Origin: JAGQZY01 sp964588335
GTDB lineage: Bacteria > Bdellovibrionota > Bdellovibrionia > Bdellovibrionales > JAGQZY01
NCBI GenBank assembly: GCA_964588335.1
Contig: CAZPOV010000014.1
Location: 1-64,000 of the forward strand
Length of the DNA: 64,000 nucleotides
Direction of reading: 5' to 3'
In this document: positions 1 to 8,409 of the stretch, piece after piece
Layout: each line of letters opens with the position of its first letter
Numbering within the stretch: position 1 is the stretch's first letter
Notes under the pieces: generated by a model
Databases searched by the model: none
What the model was told of the DNA's origin: nothing
The model's input: the letters and a program-made list of their open reading frames with translations, nothing else
Program-made: the position numbers and the translations under genes

Positions 1-860
1 GGAAGTGGAATGTTGCAGATGCTGGCTCGGCCGGAGCGATAGTGGAACCAGGATTCCTGCCGAAACTTGCGGGCTCCAATCAGTTGTTTAAAAACAGGCG
101 TGTCGGTGCGAAGAACCTGTAAAAACTTTTGCTGGCGGCGAGGAAGTTGGGTGCCGACTCGAATCGATTTGATTTTCATGCCTTTGTTCTTATCTTTGTA
201 AAACCCCATGGGTCCCTGGCCCCGAGGAAGACTGGACAGGTGTTCGATGCCGTCACGAACCCGTCCAATCAATGTGATATTCAGATCCAAATGGCGAGGA
301 GAATGACCAATAACTGTGTAGAGCTCGGTGCCGTTGCCGGAATCAAAGGCCTCGTCGCGCCCCACGCCAACAGCGCCGTAACAGTGAAGCATCCAGGTTT
401 TGTCACCGTAATGACCCACCGGAAAGCCTTTTAAAAAGCCAACATACTTGGTGTAAACATCTTTGTCGTCAAGGCTTGCTATTGTGGCGTCGTCAATTTT
501 TGTTGAGTAGTATTCGCCTTTCAATTTTGGTTTTACATTTTTTAATTTGGTCTTGTCATCGGAGTTGCCACCCCATTGGACCACATAGTTGTCTTGGACG
601 CGAGAAATGCGTTGGCTGTCCCAATACTTGTTTTCAGCCAGCTGCTTGATGTTGAGTAAGTGCCGGGGCGCAAAGGCCTCGTTCAGTTCGATAAGAACCA
701 AACCGGTTTCTAACTCCAAGTAGAGCAAATCCTTCTGGGCGACGTCTCGCCAATCCTTTGCTTTGGAGTTGTCAATTAAATCTCCGGTGAGCAGTGCCGG
801 AATATTCTTGGGAACCGGGTCCATGGCAAGAACCATTGAAAATAAAAAACTAAAAAGCAT
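1..860 (-). CDS. Cyclophilin-type peptidyl-prolyl isomerase, secreted (3' end truncated by window edge)
   Basis: The minus-strand frame is open from ATG at 860 to the window edge, giving 286 codons without a stop. The start is followed by a hydrophobic stretch (MLFSFLFSMVLA), so export is likely. The body reads as a cyclophilin: an initial strand LLYLELETGLVLIELNE, then FAPRHLLNIKQLAE, where the family has its xAPxxxxNF helix, and further on a GTELYTVIGHSPRHLD segment followed by LIGRVRDGIEHL, matching the usual GxVxxGxxVL strand. The family interconverts cis and trans prolyl bonds and helps protein folding, here presumably in the periplasm. It lies 14 bp upstream of the start-side of nothing conserved: the next gene downstream is outside the window, and kynA ends just before its start on the same strand. 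The long insert between strands and the C-terminal extension are atypical. Confidence 0.82.
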   Translation of the reverse strand, partial: MLFSFLFSMVLAMDPVPKNIPALLTGDLIDNSKAKDWRDVAQKDLLYLELETGLVLIELNEAFAPRHLLNIKQLAENKYWDSQRISRVQDNYVVQWGGNSDDKTKLKNVKPKLKGEYYSTKIDDATIASLDDKDVYTKYVGFLKGFPVGHYGDKTWMLHCYGAVGVGRDEAFDSGNGTELYTVIGHSPRHLDLNITLIGRVRDGIEHLSSLPRGQGPMGFYKDKNKGMKIKSIRVGTQLPRRQQKFLQVLRTDTPVFKQLIGARKFRQESWFHYRSGRASICNIPL

Positions 861-873
861 AAACCCCCCGGTC

Positions 874-1947
874 CTAATAGTTGAAACTTAATTTTTTTAA
901 AATCGATTCTGGTAGTATGGGCAGTGCCGACTTGGGTATAAAAAAAGTCGCCAAATTATTAAGGTCTTGAAAAACTTTATGCTTATCGCTGGCGGCCTTC
1001 AAATACTTGTGCCCGCTGGAGCCGCCGGTTCCCATTTTAATGCCTATCATTCGATGCACCATCAAGGCGTGCCGGTAACGCCACTGGGTGAAGTTTTCGT
1101 CAATGGTTTGCAGATTTTGCATTAAATTGAATGGCAGCTGTAAGATGGGCTCATCCCGGTAAAGGTAAATAAAAAGAGCGGCGGCTAGTGCTTTGTGGCT
1201 TAAGCGCCAAGCGCCTTCATTTTGCATTTTCTTGTAATGATCTTCGTCAAAAATCGATTTGAAGCTGAGTTCCATTTGCTCAATGTTCTTTTCTTGCTTC
1301 TTTTCAGTTTCAGGATCCAGTCCGGCCATCGCCAGTTTGTCGCGACTTTCAGCAATGCGGCTTTCCACCGACTTTCGATAATCGCGCCAAAAATTAAAAT
1401 TTTCGTCGGACAAAAAGGGTGTTCGCTCAAGCCATTTTTCTAAAAGAACAAACAGTGAATAGCTGGACTCGGAGCCTTGGGCCTGTTTCTGGTCTTTTTC
1501 CGTGAGGGACTCTTTGTAGTCTTTCTTGTTGTAGGTCAGGCGTTGATCCAATCCCAATTTATTTTCAATCAGTCGAAATTGACCACTTTGAAACCCAGAG
1601 GCTGGGTAAAGAAAATCACGAAACTCTAGGAAATCCATCGGTGTCATGGTTTCTAGAACATCGACCTGGGCGATCAGTATTTTTTGAATTTCTATAATTC
1701 GATGCAATCGATTGTTAATTTGCAACATTTCTCGTTCGTCGATTTTATCCTGTGAAAAGCTGCTTAAAGCCGAATCCAGCTCGAATAAAATCTGTTTGAA
1801 CCAAAGTTCATAGACCTGGTGAATAATTATAAAGAGCATTTCGTCATGAGCGGGTTGGCCAAACTCTTCACTGCGCCGTTGCTGCAAATTGGTGACCTGA
1901 TCAACCTTTAAATAATCGGAATAATGGATAGGAGGGTAAGTGCTCAT
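874..1947 (-). CDS. kynA: Tryptophan 2,3-dioxygenase
   Basis: A heme dioxygenase that opens the indole ring of L-tryptophan to N-formylkynurenine, the first step of the kynurenine pathway. Family signatures are clear: HDEMLF at residues 34-39 followed by IIHQVYELWFKQ, and WRYRHALMV near 289-297, which carries the proximal heme His (about H293), then RMIGIKMGTGGSSGHKYL, the substrate-binding GTGGS loop. The 357 aa length is somewhat longer than the roughly 280 aa of typical bacterial enzymes. Its ATG overlaps the stop of the upstream aldolase gene (ATGA), so the two are translationally coupled as the end of a sodB-led operon. No kynurenine formamidase or kynureninase lies nearby. It may serve tryptophan breakdown from prey protein or feed NAD synthesis; that is inference. 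Confidence 0.93.
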   Translation of the reverse strand: MSTYPPIHYSDYLKVDQVTNLQQRRSEEFGQPAHDEMLFIIIHQVYELWFKQILFELDSALSSFSQDKIDEREMLQINNRLHRIIEIQKILIAQVDVLETMTPMDFLEFRDFLYPASGFQSGQFRLIENKLGLDQRLTYNKKDYKESLTEKDQKQAQGSESSYSLFVLLEKWLERTPFLSDENFNFWRDYRKSVESRIAESRDKLAMAGLDPETEKKQEKNIEQMELSFKSIFDEDHYKKMQNEGAWRLSHKALAAALFIYLYRDEPILQLPFNLMQNLQTIDENFTQWRYRHALMVHRMIGIKMGTGGSSGHKYLKAASDKHKVFQDLNNLATFFIPKSALPILPESILKKLSFNY

Positions 1948-2978
1948 AGGTAATCCTTGCTTGTGGTTAGCATTTTTATTTCTTCTGAAAATGAATTGAT
2001 ATCTTGTTTTGAGCTTGCAAAGCTTGTCATCAATCGGATTTCAAAGCTGTTTTCGTCCCAGACATAAAAAAAGAACTTTTTACGTAAAGGTTTAATAAAC
2101 GCCTGCGGAATTTTACAAAAAACGGCATTGGCCTGAACCGGGCGAGTGACCTCGATGCCTTCAATATCTTTCACTGACTGATACAGGTGTTGCGCCATTG
2201 TGTTTTCATGTTCGGCGATTTCTTTCCACAGTCCGCTTGCAAGGTACTTTAAGAAGGGTGCTGTTAGGAATCGCGTCTTCGCTGGGAGCTGTAGGGACTG
2301 TTTGCGGTAAAACCGCAAGCCTTCTTTTAAAGCGGGGTTGCGAACGATAACGAATTCGCCAAGCATCAAGCCGTTTTTTGCGCCTCCAAAAGAAACAACG
2401 TCGACATCAGCCACCAAAGTCTTAAAATCTGTCCTAAGGGCGACGGCTGCATTCGCCAAACGGGCACCATCCATGTGCAGATAGAGGTTATGTTGATCAC
2501 AAATGCCCCGGATTTTTTGAATCTCAGCCAGACTGTATAGAGTTCCATATTCGGTGGGCTGAGTGATGGAGATCATTTTGATTTGCGAGTGGTGTTGATC
2601 GCCTTTGCGCACGATGAAGCGTTCAATTTGATCAATTAGAATTTTTCCATCTTGGGTCGGTAGTGGAATCAGTTTCACTCCGGCAATTTTTTCAGGGGCT
2701 CCGCATTCATCGAGCACAAGATGGGACTGGTCAGCACACAGAACGGCCTCATAACTCTTAAGAGCGGCTTGCAGACTAATAACATTGGCGGCAGTGCCAT
2801 TGAAAACCAAGGCACTCTCGACCGCATCAAACTCTTTGCGGATGACTTTCTTAAGCTCTTGGCTCCACGAGTCCTGCTCGTAGCTGGGGGCATATCCTTG
2901 GTTGACTTTTTGCATCTCTGCAAAAAGAAGAGGGTGGACTCCAGAATGATTGTCACTGCCAAAACTCGTTAAGGTCAT
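1944..2978 (-). CDS. Threonine aldolase-like PLP enzyme (beta-eliminating lyase family)
   Basis: A 344 aa fold-type I PLP enzyme. The frame is open upstream to 3188, but the ATG at 2978 forms an ATGA overlap with the ureohydrolase stop and puts the conserved FGSDNHSGVHP start motif at residues 6-16, so that start is chosen. HMDGARL (168-174) holds the PLP-pyridine Asp and Arg, and FGGAKNG (197-203) the Schiff-base Lys at about 201. The family cleaves L-threonine or L-allo-threonine to glycine and acetaldehyde. Some relatives are beta-eliminating lyases such as tryptophanase, which is worth keeping in mind because the next gene is tryptophan dioxygenase. Second-last gene of the sodB operon. 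The substrate is not decided by the sequence. Confidence 0.85.
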   Translation of the reverse strand: MTLTSFGSDNHSGVHPLLFAEMQKVNQGYAPSYEQDSWSQELKKVIRKEFDAVESALVFNGTAANVISLQAALKSYEAVLCADQSHLVLDECGAPEKIAGVKLIPLPTQDGKILIDQIERFIVRKGDQHHSQIKMISITQPTEYGTLYSLAEIQKIRGICDQHNLYLHMDGARLANAAVALRTDFKTLVADVDVVSFGGAKNGLMLGEFVIVRNPALKEGLRFYRKQSLQLPAKTRFLTAPFLKYLASGLWKEIAEHENTMAQHLYQSVKDIEGIEVTRPVQANAVFCKIPQAFIKPLRKKFFFYVWDENSFEIRLMTSFASSKQDINSFSEEIKMLTTSKDYL

Positions 2979-3940
2979 CGCAGCGGGCCTGTGTATTGGT
3001 GAATCAATTGAGTGGCCAATTTTACGGTGGCTTCGTCTTGGTCTAAGACCGGTGAAACTTCGTAGATTCCCAAGGCTTGCACATCCAGTCGTGAATACAA
3101 TAAATTTAATACCGGCAGAATATCCTGGGGCGTGAAGCCAGCAGGCCATGCCTGACTGCAGCCCATGGCATAGGCCGACGAGAAGCAATCAATATCCATA
3201 CTCACAAAAGTCGGACGTGGTTTGATCATCCATTCGGCAAAAAAGTCGGCCAGATATTTCGCAATAGGCACACCAGACATCAACATGTCTTCCATAAACA
3301 GGATATGAGCGCCTTTGTCTTTGGCCCACTGAATATGGGACTTGGAGTTGCACTGTCTTTGAATGCCGACCTCAAAGAAATCAAAATCAGGAAGATCCTC
3401 TTCTGTTAGCAGGCGGTAAAAGGGTGTGCCGCTGGATAGGCCCTTATCAAGGGGACGCACATCCAAGTGGGCATCGAAATTGATAATCAAAGGTTTTAGT
3501 TTTGAGTTCTTATTGGCCTTTAAAAAACCAGCCCCATCCGGGTATCCATAATCGTGGCCTCCACCCAGGCCGATCCATCGCGCTTTTTTTTGCAAAACCT
3601 GTTGGCAAGCCGAGGCGCCGGCTTGGTGACGATCTTTCAAATCCAAACCGGTATCCAGATTGCCAAGATCAAAAAGTTTAAAGCTGTCACCATGCAAGTC
3701 TGAAATCGAGGTTTTGTAAAAGCGTTTCCGAATCGCGTCCGGACCTTGGCTGGCACCTAAGCGACCACTGTTCAAGCGGATGCCGTCATCATCCGGGTAG
3801 CCGGCGATAATAAAATCACCAGCACTGAAGCTGTTGGCATCAAAAGAAAGGGAGATCTCTCCCATTCGAGGATCTCCCGTTTTTTGCGATTGAAAAAATA
3901 AATCGCGATCGGCAGGTTGAAAGTGATTGAACCCGCTCAC
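2975..3940 (-). CDS. Ureohydrolase (arginase / agmatinase / formimidoylglutamase family)
   Basis: A Mn-dependent amidino-hydrolase fold. All six usual metal ligands can be seen: GGGHDYG (His about 129), NFDAHLDV (Asp 156, His 158, Asp 160) and SMDIDC (two Asp near 245). The family hydrolyses guanidino or formimino groups; the loose SSAYAMGC stretch after the last Asp pair, in place of DPxxAP, is nearer to formimidoylglutamase than to classical arginase, but the substrate is uncertain. The frame opens at a TTG at 3967 inside sodB; the GTG at 3940, just past the sodB stop, is preferred on position, though both have weak ribosome sites. Part of the sodB / ureohydrolase / aldolase / kynA operon. 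Confidence 0.85.
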   Translation of the reverse strand: MSGFNHFQPADRDLFFQSQKTGDPRMGEISLSFDANSFSAGDFIIAGYPDDDGIRLNSGRLGASQGPDAIRKRFYKTSISDLHGDSFKLFDLGNLDTGLDLKDRHQAGASACQQVLQKKARWIGLGGGHDYGYPDGAGFLKANKNSKLKPLIINFDAHLDVRPLDKGLSSGTPFYRLLTEEDLPDFDFFEVGIQRQCNSKSHIQWAKDKGAHILFMEDMLMSGVPIAKYLADFFAEWMIKPRPTFVSMDIDCFSSAYAMGCSQAWPAGFTPQDILPVLNLLYSRLDVQALGIYEVSPVLDQDEATVKLATQLIHQYTGPLR

Positions 3941-3944
3941 ATGA

Positions 3945-4523
3945 TTATCCCATGTTCTTATTGGCAAAATCCCAATTCACCAAGTTCCAAAAGGCACTGA
4001 TGTAGTCGGGGCGTGCATTGCGGTAATCGATATAGTAGGCGTGCTCCCAAACATCACAAGTCAGAATGGGTGTTTGTCCTTCAGTCAAAGGGCATCCCGC
4101 GTTCGTTGTCTGTTCGATGCTCAATGAGCCGTCAGAGTTTTTCACCAACCATGTCCAGCCACTGCCAAAAAGGGAAGTCGCAGCGTTGGTAAATTTTTCT
4201 TTGAAATCAGAAAAAGAACCAAACTGACTGTTGATCGCATCAGCAATCGCACCGGTGGGCTCACCGCCGCCTTTTGGGCTCAAAGAATTCCAATAAAAAG
4301 TGTGGTTCCAAACTTGGGCTGCATTGTTAAAAACGCCACCTTCTGCCGATTTGATAATATCTTCCAATGACTTTTCGGCCATTGGCGTGCCTTCGATGGC
4401 GGCATTCAATTTTTTCACATAGCCGGCATGATGTTTGCCATAGTGAAAATCCAAAGTTTCAGGAGAGATGTGGGGAGTAAGAGCATCTGTGGAGTAAGGT
4501 AAACTTGGTAGTTCGATAGCCAT
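3945..4523 (-). CDS. sodB: Iron superoxide dismutase
   Basis: A 192 aa Fe-type superoxide dismutase that converts superoxide to oxygen and hydrogen peroxide in the cytoplasm. Metal ligands fall in HYGKHHAGY (H27), QVWNHTFYW (His about 74) and DVWEHAYYIDY (Asp and His near 157-161). The QVWNHTFYWN and FGSGWTWLV stretches favour iron over manganese. No signal peptide. The ATG at 4523 has a strong ribosome site (AAGGAGG, 6 bp upstream) and a good promoter lies at 4563-4591. It leads a four-gene operon with amino-acid catabolic enzymes; the link may be protection during prey digestion, but this is inference. Confidence 0.96.
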   Translation of the reverse strand: MAIELPSLPYSTDALTPHISPETLDFHYGKHHAGYVKKLNAAIEGTPMAEKSLEDIIKSAEGGVFNNAAQVWNHTFYWNSLSPKGGGEPTGAIADAINSQFGSFSDFKEKFTNAATSLFGSGWTWLVKNSDGSLSIEQTTNAGCPLTEGQTPILTCDVWEHAYYIDYRNARPDYISAFWNLVNWDFANKNMG

Positions 4524-4562
4524 AACTGGCCTCCTTTCAAGGTTCTAAAATTAATTGTCTGC

Positions 4563-4591
4563 ATTATATAGATAGGCCTAAGGGGTGTCTA
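4563..4591 (-). promoter_or_regulatory. Sigma70-type promoter of the sodB operon
   Basis: On the minus strand TAGACA (4591-4586) is followed by a 17-bp spacer and a perfect TATAAT (4568-4563). Transcription would begin about 30 bp before the sodB ATG, and the ribosome site AAGGAGG lies between. The -35 differs from TTGACA at one base. Confidence 0.65.
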
Positions 4592-4613
4592 TCGACGGGG
4601 TCGACTCACAATA

Positions 4614-5693
4614 TCATTTCGCTTTCAATTGATTGAGTGTCCACTCAGCCAGTTCACCCAACTCGGGATGTTGCAAGTAACCTTCAACAACAGGTTGCAG
4701 GGTCGTTAATTTCATGTTGGCGATGACGATAAGAGCATTGCGTTTCAGACCACGGCCACCAGCACGACTGAGAGGGGAGTCTTTAACCTGTCTCATCAAG
4801 GCTTTGTTCGAGGAATTGAGAATATGAGCCAGATCATCCAAAGTGTTCTGACTGCTTTCCGTGGTTTGCTGGAAGTCTTCCAGTTGTTTAAAAATCTTCA
4901 CATTCCATGGGCAGACTGTTTGGCAAAGATCGCAGCCAAAAAACCAAGAGTCCATCTTTTCTCTTATCTCAACAGGCGGAACGCTTCGACTTTCGATGTT
5001 CCAATAAGCCAGACACTTGTTGGCATCCAGCACACGGGGTGTGTCCAAGGCGCCCGTGGGACAGACATCGATACAGGCTGTACAACTTCCACAGAAATCA
5101 TGCATCGGTGGAACCGTTTGATCGCTTTCAAAGCTGCAAAGAATTTCGCCAATAAAAAACAGGCTGCCGCGCTTAGGATGAATTAAACAGGTGTTTTTGC
5201 CAATCCAGCCTAAGCCAGCCTGGGCTCCGTGATCTCTCTCTAACAGAGGCACGGCATCTGTAAAAGCAAGAAACTCCTGATCGGGCCAGCGAGCTTTCAA
5301 GCCATGGATGATATGATTCAACTTTTCGCGAAACCAGATATGATAGTCTTTACTGCGCGCGTAGTGGGCGAGTTTTAAACTTTTAAAATAGCGGTCAGGC
5401 TCTTCATTGGGCGGGTAATAAGACTGTGTGAAAACAATCATTGAGCGCATTGGCGGGAAATGTTGCGCCGGGTGTTCGCGAACATGGCTGTTTTTTTCCA
5501 TGAAGTCCATCTCACCGTGTTTTTGCTGGGTCAGCCAAGTTTGATACTTGTCAAAGCTCAACGGGCGAAGCAATGGGATGAGTTCAAAGGCGTCGACGTC
5601 GGCGTCATTCAGGATCTGTTGAATCTGGTTGGGGCTAGGAATGGACAGATCTCCTTTTTTCGTTTCTAATAGGTCTATGACGTCCTTTAACAA
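4614..5693 (-). CDS. queG: Epoxyqueuosine reductase
   Basis: A cobalamin- and Fe-S-dependent enzyme that reduces epoxyqueuosine to queuosine in tRNA, the last step of Q modification. Typical features are AQAGLGWIGKNTCLIHP near residue 160 and two ferredoxin-like [4Fe-4S] motifs, CGSCTACIDVCPTGAL near 199-214 and GCDLCQTVCPWN near 253-264. A HEAT-like C-terminal stretch (GRGLKRNALIVIANM) follows. 359 aa is normal for the family. No ATG lies early in frame; the likely start is TTG at 5693, which overlaps head-to-head with the divergent nucleotidyltransferase gene (ATG 5677) by 17 bp. That divergent overlap is unusual, so the start is uncertain. Confidence 0.92.
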   Translation of the reverse strand: MLKDVIDLLETKKGDLSIPSPNQIQQILNDADVDAFELIPLLRPLSFDKYQTWLTQQKHGEMDFMEKNSHVREHPAQHFPPMRSMIVFTQSYYPPNEEPDRYFKSLKLAHYARSKDYHIWFREKLNHIIHGLKARWPDQEFLAFTDAVPLLERDHGAQAGLGWIGKNTCLIHPKRGSLFFIGEILCSFESDQTVPPMHDFCGSCTACIDVCPTGALDTPRVLDANKCLAYWNIESRSVPPVEIREKMDSWFFGCDLCQTVCPWNVKIFKQLEDFQQTTESSQNTLDDLAHILNSSNKALMRQVKDSPLSRAGGRGLKRNALIVIANMKLTTLQPVVEGYLQHPELGELAEWTLNQLKAK

Positions 5694-6882
5694 CCATCCG
5701 CAATGGCCAGCTATCCAAGAGATACATAAAGCTTTGCGATCGGCTGGCTATCGGTCTTTAATCGCTGGAGGAGCCGTCCGCGACCTTCTTTTGGGGCGCC
5801 ATCCTCACGACCTCGATATTGCCACGAACGCCACACCGGAGCAAGTTGAGCAAATTTTTGATAAAACCGTGATGGTTGGTAAAGAATTTGGTGTCTCGCG
5901 TGTGATCTTGCAAGGACAGGATGTGGAAGTGGCGACTTTCCGCAAAGATGGAAAATACTCGGATGGCCGCAAGCCGGACTCGGTTGAATTTTGCAGTGAA
6001 AAAGAAGACGCATTAAGGCGGGATTTTACGATCAACGCCATGTTTTATGACTTGGATAACAATGAAGTGATTGATTTCGTTGGTGGCCAAAAAGATCTTA
6101 TGCTGAAAAACCTGCGGACTGTTGGCGATCCTGATCAACGCTTCTCAGAAGATAAGTTAAGGATTTTACGAGGCGTTCGCTTTCATGCACAGTTGGGCTT
6201 TACCATCGATCCTGCCACCGCTGAAGCCATTCGCAAACACAGCATTCAAATTCATCAGGTCTCGATGGAGAGGATTCGCGATGAATGGCAGAAAACACTG
6301 CTCGCACCCCATGCCATCAGTGGTTTTCAGCGCACCTACGACTTGGGTCTTTGGAGTCCTCTGTTTGGCACTTGGCGTTTGCAGGTTGATGAATATAAAA
6401 AGCTCTTCAGTATTCCACCGTCGGATTCGGAAAAGGCTTGGATTTTATGGTTTCTTGTTCACTGCCAAGAATCAAAAGAAAAGCTCGCTGAAATCGCGAT
6501 TCATTGGAAGCTTCCCAAAAAATTGATTCAATCCATGGTCTACTGTTTGCAAAGTCTGCCACAGCTTCGCAACATACAAAACGTCGAGGCGGTGGACCTG
6601 GCTATATTTTTAGCCAAACCCAATGGGCGTTTGGCGGTGGAGGTTTATCAAGCTTTGCATCAGGGGCGTATTAAAGACAGTTTTTTCGATAAGCTGAAAG
6701 CGGCGGAACAGTTTTTTCAGAAGGGGCATCTGCCAGAGCTTTTAATTTCCGGAGATGATCTTATTGGATTTGGTGTGGCTCCCGGGCCTGAGATTGCCAA
6801 GCAATTAAAGACTCTTTACAGAATTCAACTGAAAGAAAAGATTTCTCAAAAAGAAGATTTGATGAAAAAGATTAAACTTTAA
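5677..6882 (+). CDS. CCA tRNA nucleotidyltransferase / poly(A) polymerase family
   Basis: A class II nucleotidyltransferase. From ATG 5677 the protein has GGAVRDLLLG near residues 30-39 and HDLDIATNA (catalytic DxD) near 43-51, then DVEVATFR and RRDFTINAMFYD, and RFSEDKLRILRGVRFHAQLGF, the conserved neck. Such proteins add CCA to tRNA 3' ends or poly(A) to RNA; short motifs alone do not separate the two activities. The frame continues upstream to a TTG at 5629 and an ATG at 5641, but the chosen ATG leaves the usual short lead before the nucleotide-binding domain. Its stop overlaps the end of the convergent small gene at 6879. Confidence 0.88.
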   Translation: MTSFNNHPQWPAIQEIHKALRSAGYRSLIAGGAVRDLLLGRHPHDLDIATNATPEQVEQIFDKTVMVGKEFGVSRVILQGQDVEVATFRKDGKYSDGRKPDSVEFCSEKEDALRRDFTINAMFYDLDNNEVIDFVGGQKDLMLKNLRTVGDPDQRFSEDKLRILRGVRFHAQLGFTIDPATAEAIRKHSIQIHQVSMERIRDEWQKTLLAPHAISGFQRTYDLGLWSPLFGTWRLQVDEYKKLFSIPPSDSEKAWILWFLVHCQESKEKLAEIAIHWKLPKKLIQSMVYCLQSLPQLRNIQNVEAVDLAIFLAKPNGRLAVEVYQALHQGRIKDSFFDKLKAAEQFFQKGHLPELLISGDDLIGFGVAPGPEIAKQLKTLYRIQLKEKISQKEDLMKKIKL

Positions 6883-7082
6883 GGCGTTTTTGCTGGAGGT
6901 TGGTTGTCAACACCGGCACCGGTTTTGCCTTTGTGATTGCGCCAATTGTATTTGGGGTTTTCAGCCAAGCGGTTGTTCCAAGCCTCCCACTTTTGTTGGC
7001 CCAGGTCATGTTGGACACGCCCATTTTTATTGAAAATATTGGTCGGTTTTCCAAAAAGGAACCCTAGAATGGCTTTCAACAT
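6879..7082 (-). CDS. Small conserved-looking hypothetical protein (67 aa)
   Basis: I do not recognise a named family. The 67 aa product begins MLKAILGFLFGKP, a short hydrophobic lead, then is polar and rich in Asn, Lys and Trp (WEAWNNRLAENPKYNWRNHKG), ending in a Pro/Lys tail. The ATG at 7082 has a good ribosome site (GGAGGAG just upstream), which supports it as a real gene; the frame is open seven codons further. It converges on the CCA-transferase gene and their stop codons overlap by 4 bp. Cytoplasmic-membrane association is possible. No function is claimed. Confidence 0.6.
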   Translation of the reverse strand: MLKAILGFLFGKPTNIFNKNGRVQHDLGQQKWEAWNNRLAENPKYNWRNHKGKTGAGVDNQPPAKTP

Positions 7083-7176
7083 AACTCCTCCGATGCCTTC
7101 CATCTATCCAAAAAACTCGCGGGCTGTCTACAGAATTGCCTGATTGACGGTGCGCAAAAATATCCGAAGGAAAAAG

Positions 7177-7203
7177 AAAAACCCAGTGAATTCACTGGGT
7201 TTT
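7177..7203. terminator. Rho-independent terminator, bidirectional shape
   Basis: A perfect palindrome of 11 bp per side around AACCCAGTG-AATT-CACTGGGTT. On the minus strand it is followed by TTTTTCTTTTT, suiting the gene ending at 7231. On the plus strand the right arm runs only into a short T run. Confidence 0.8.
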
Positions 7204-7230
7204 CGATGGATCTTCAGATGTAGCAGGATG

Positions 7231-7569
7231 TTAGATACAAGTGATGTTGTTGACACAGGACTCGGCAAACTGAATCTGACGATCCTGGTCGGGCTGCATG
7301 TTTCTCGATTTTACATATTGTTGAGTACGACGTTGAAAACATTCATCGGTGACTTTCGAAAAAGCATCTTCATAGCTTTTCCCTTTGTATTTCAATTTGC
7401 CGATATCGCCGGCGTGAATCATACAGATGTTTTTGAGCGTCTGTGGTGTGCGTTGATCGTCGGCCATTTCTGAGGCTGGCATCCGAGACGTCATCGGTGT
7501 GAAATTAACAGCTTTGGCTTGAAAGCCGATGATAACATATAAGGTAATCATTAATAGTTTTCTAATCAT
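7231..7569 (-). CDS. Small secreted hypothetical protein
   Basis: A 112 aa product with a plain Sec signal peptide (MIRKLLMITLYVIIGFQAKA, cleavage likely after AKA at about 20). The mature part of about 90 residues is polar and carries four Cys (in NICMIH, DECFQR, ESCVNN and ITCI), so disulfides in the periplasm are likely. I do not recognise a family. ATG 7569 is preceded by GGGGGG. It is a single-gene unit with its own terminator at 7177-7203. Confidence 0.72.
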   Translation of the reverse strand: MIRKLLMITLYVIIGFQAKAVNFTPMTSRMPASEMADDQRTPQTLKNICMIHAGDIGKLKYKGKSYEDAFSKVTDECFQRRTQQYVKSRNMQPDQDRQIQFAESCVNNITCI

Positions 7570-7768
7570 GGGTCCCCCCTGGGTTTGTCTTTACACCCTT
7601 ATTAAGGGCAAGATTAAGGCCAAGTGCCAGATCAGCTAAATTCGGTAAAGTGCTGTTATCACTGTAAATTCTCTGTGTATCAATGTGAGACGGGGTGTTT
7701 ATCCCTCGGGAAAGTGCCCTTGAGTGTCACTTTCTAGGTCAACCCCCGCTTTTGTGGTAATCAGGGCT

Positions 7769-8377
7769 ATGCAGTGGTTTTATGAATGGCAAAAACAGTC
7801 GCCTCCCGAGCTTTCCGAAGCGGCAGTCGACTGTAAGGAGTGCCAAGTGGTGAAACCGACCTCAAGCCCTCATCCCTACAACAAGCAAACCAAATGTTGT
7901 GAGTTTTCACCCTTTGTCAGCTGTTTCGCCCTGGGCCGATTGATCAAACAGGGAGTCGACCTGGCGTCGATCTACAATCAACAGCCAAACCACTTGGTCG
8001 CCACGCGATTGGGTCTGATTCACAATCATAGTCATCGTGAAATCTCTCACAGTCTTTGCCAGTTTTTTGATCGCAAGACCAAGGCTTGCCAAATCTGGGC
8101 TCAGCGTCCGGCAATCTGCTTTTTCTTTTTCTGTGTGACTGAGAAAAAGGGGAAATGGAACAGAATGGAACTCGATGTCTTAGATAAAGAGGCGGAACTC
8201 TTACAGCGCTGGTTTTTTGAACAAGGTGGAAGCCAGGAAGAGTGGGCGCAATGGGGCTTGGTCATGGAGCCGCAGCCGGTTGTCGAAATCCCGGAATCTT
8301 TGATCTTCGATAATTGGGCGGCGGCCAGCGCTTGGTACTTACAGAGCGAGGTTTGGCTGAATTCTCAGCAGAGATAG
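7769..8377 (+). CDS. Cys-rich YkgJ-like protein (putative Fe-S or zinc site)
   Basis: A 202 aa protein from ATG 7769 (an in-frame GTG lies at 7724). The N-terminal half holds CKEC (22-25), KCCEF (42-46) and C52, and the middle HSLCQFFDRKTKACQIWAQRPAICFFFFC, a Cys arrangement like the YkgJ/UPF0153 family (CxxC ... C ... RPxxC), thought to bind iron-sulfur or zinc. The function of that family is not established. The next gene, 33 bp downstream, is sufE, an iron-sulfur assembly factor, so a link to Fe-S metabolism is a reasonable guess. The C-terminal third is acidic and Trp-rich and has no recognised motif. Confidence 0.65.
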   Translation: MQWFYEWQKQSPPELSEAAVDCKECQVVKPTSSPHPYNKQTKCCEFSPFVSCFALGRLIKQGVDLASIYNQQPNHLVATRLGLIHNHSHREISHSLCQFFDRKTKACQIWAQRPAICFFFFCVTEKKGKWNRMELDVLDKEAELLQRWFFEQGGSQEEWAQWGLVMEPQPVVEIPESLIFDNWAAASAWYLQSEVWLNSQQR

Positions 8378-8409
8378 CTCTCTGAGATGAAGTGTGGTAG
8401 GTCAGTGGA

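Noticed and set aside
129..434. Plus-strand open frame in the first 500 bp
   Set aside because: It is the antisense shadow of the truncated cyclophilin gene, which has a signal peptide and family motifs.
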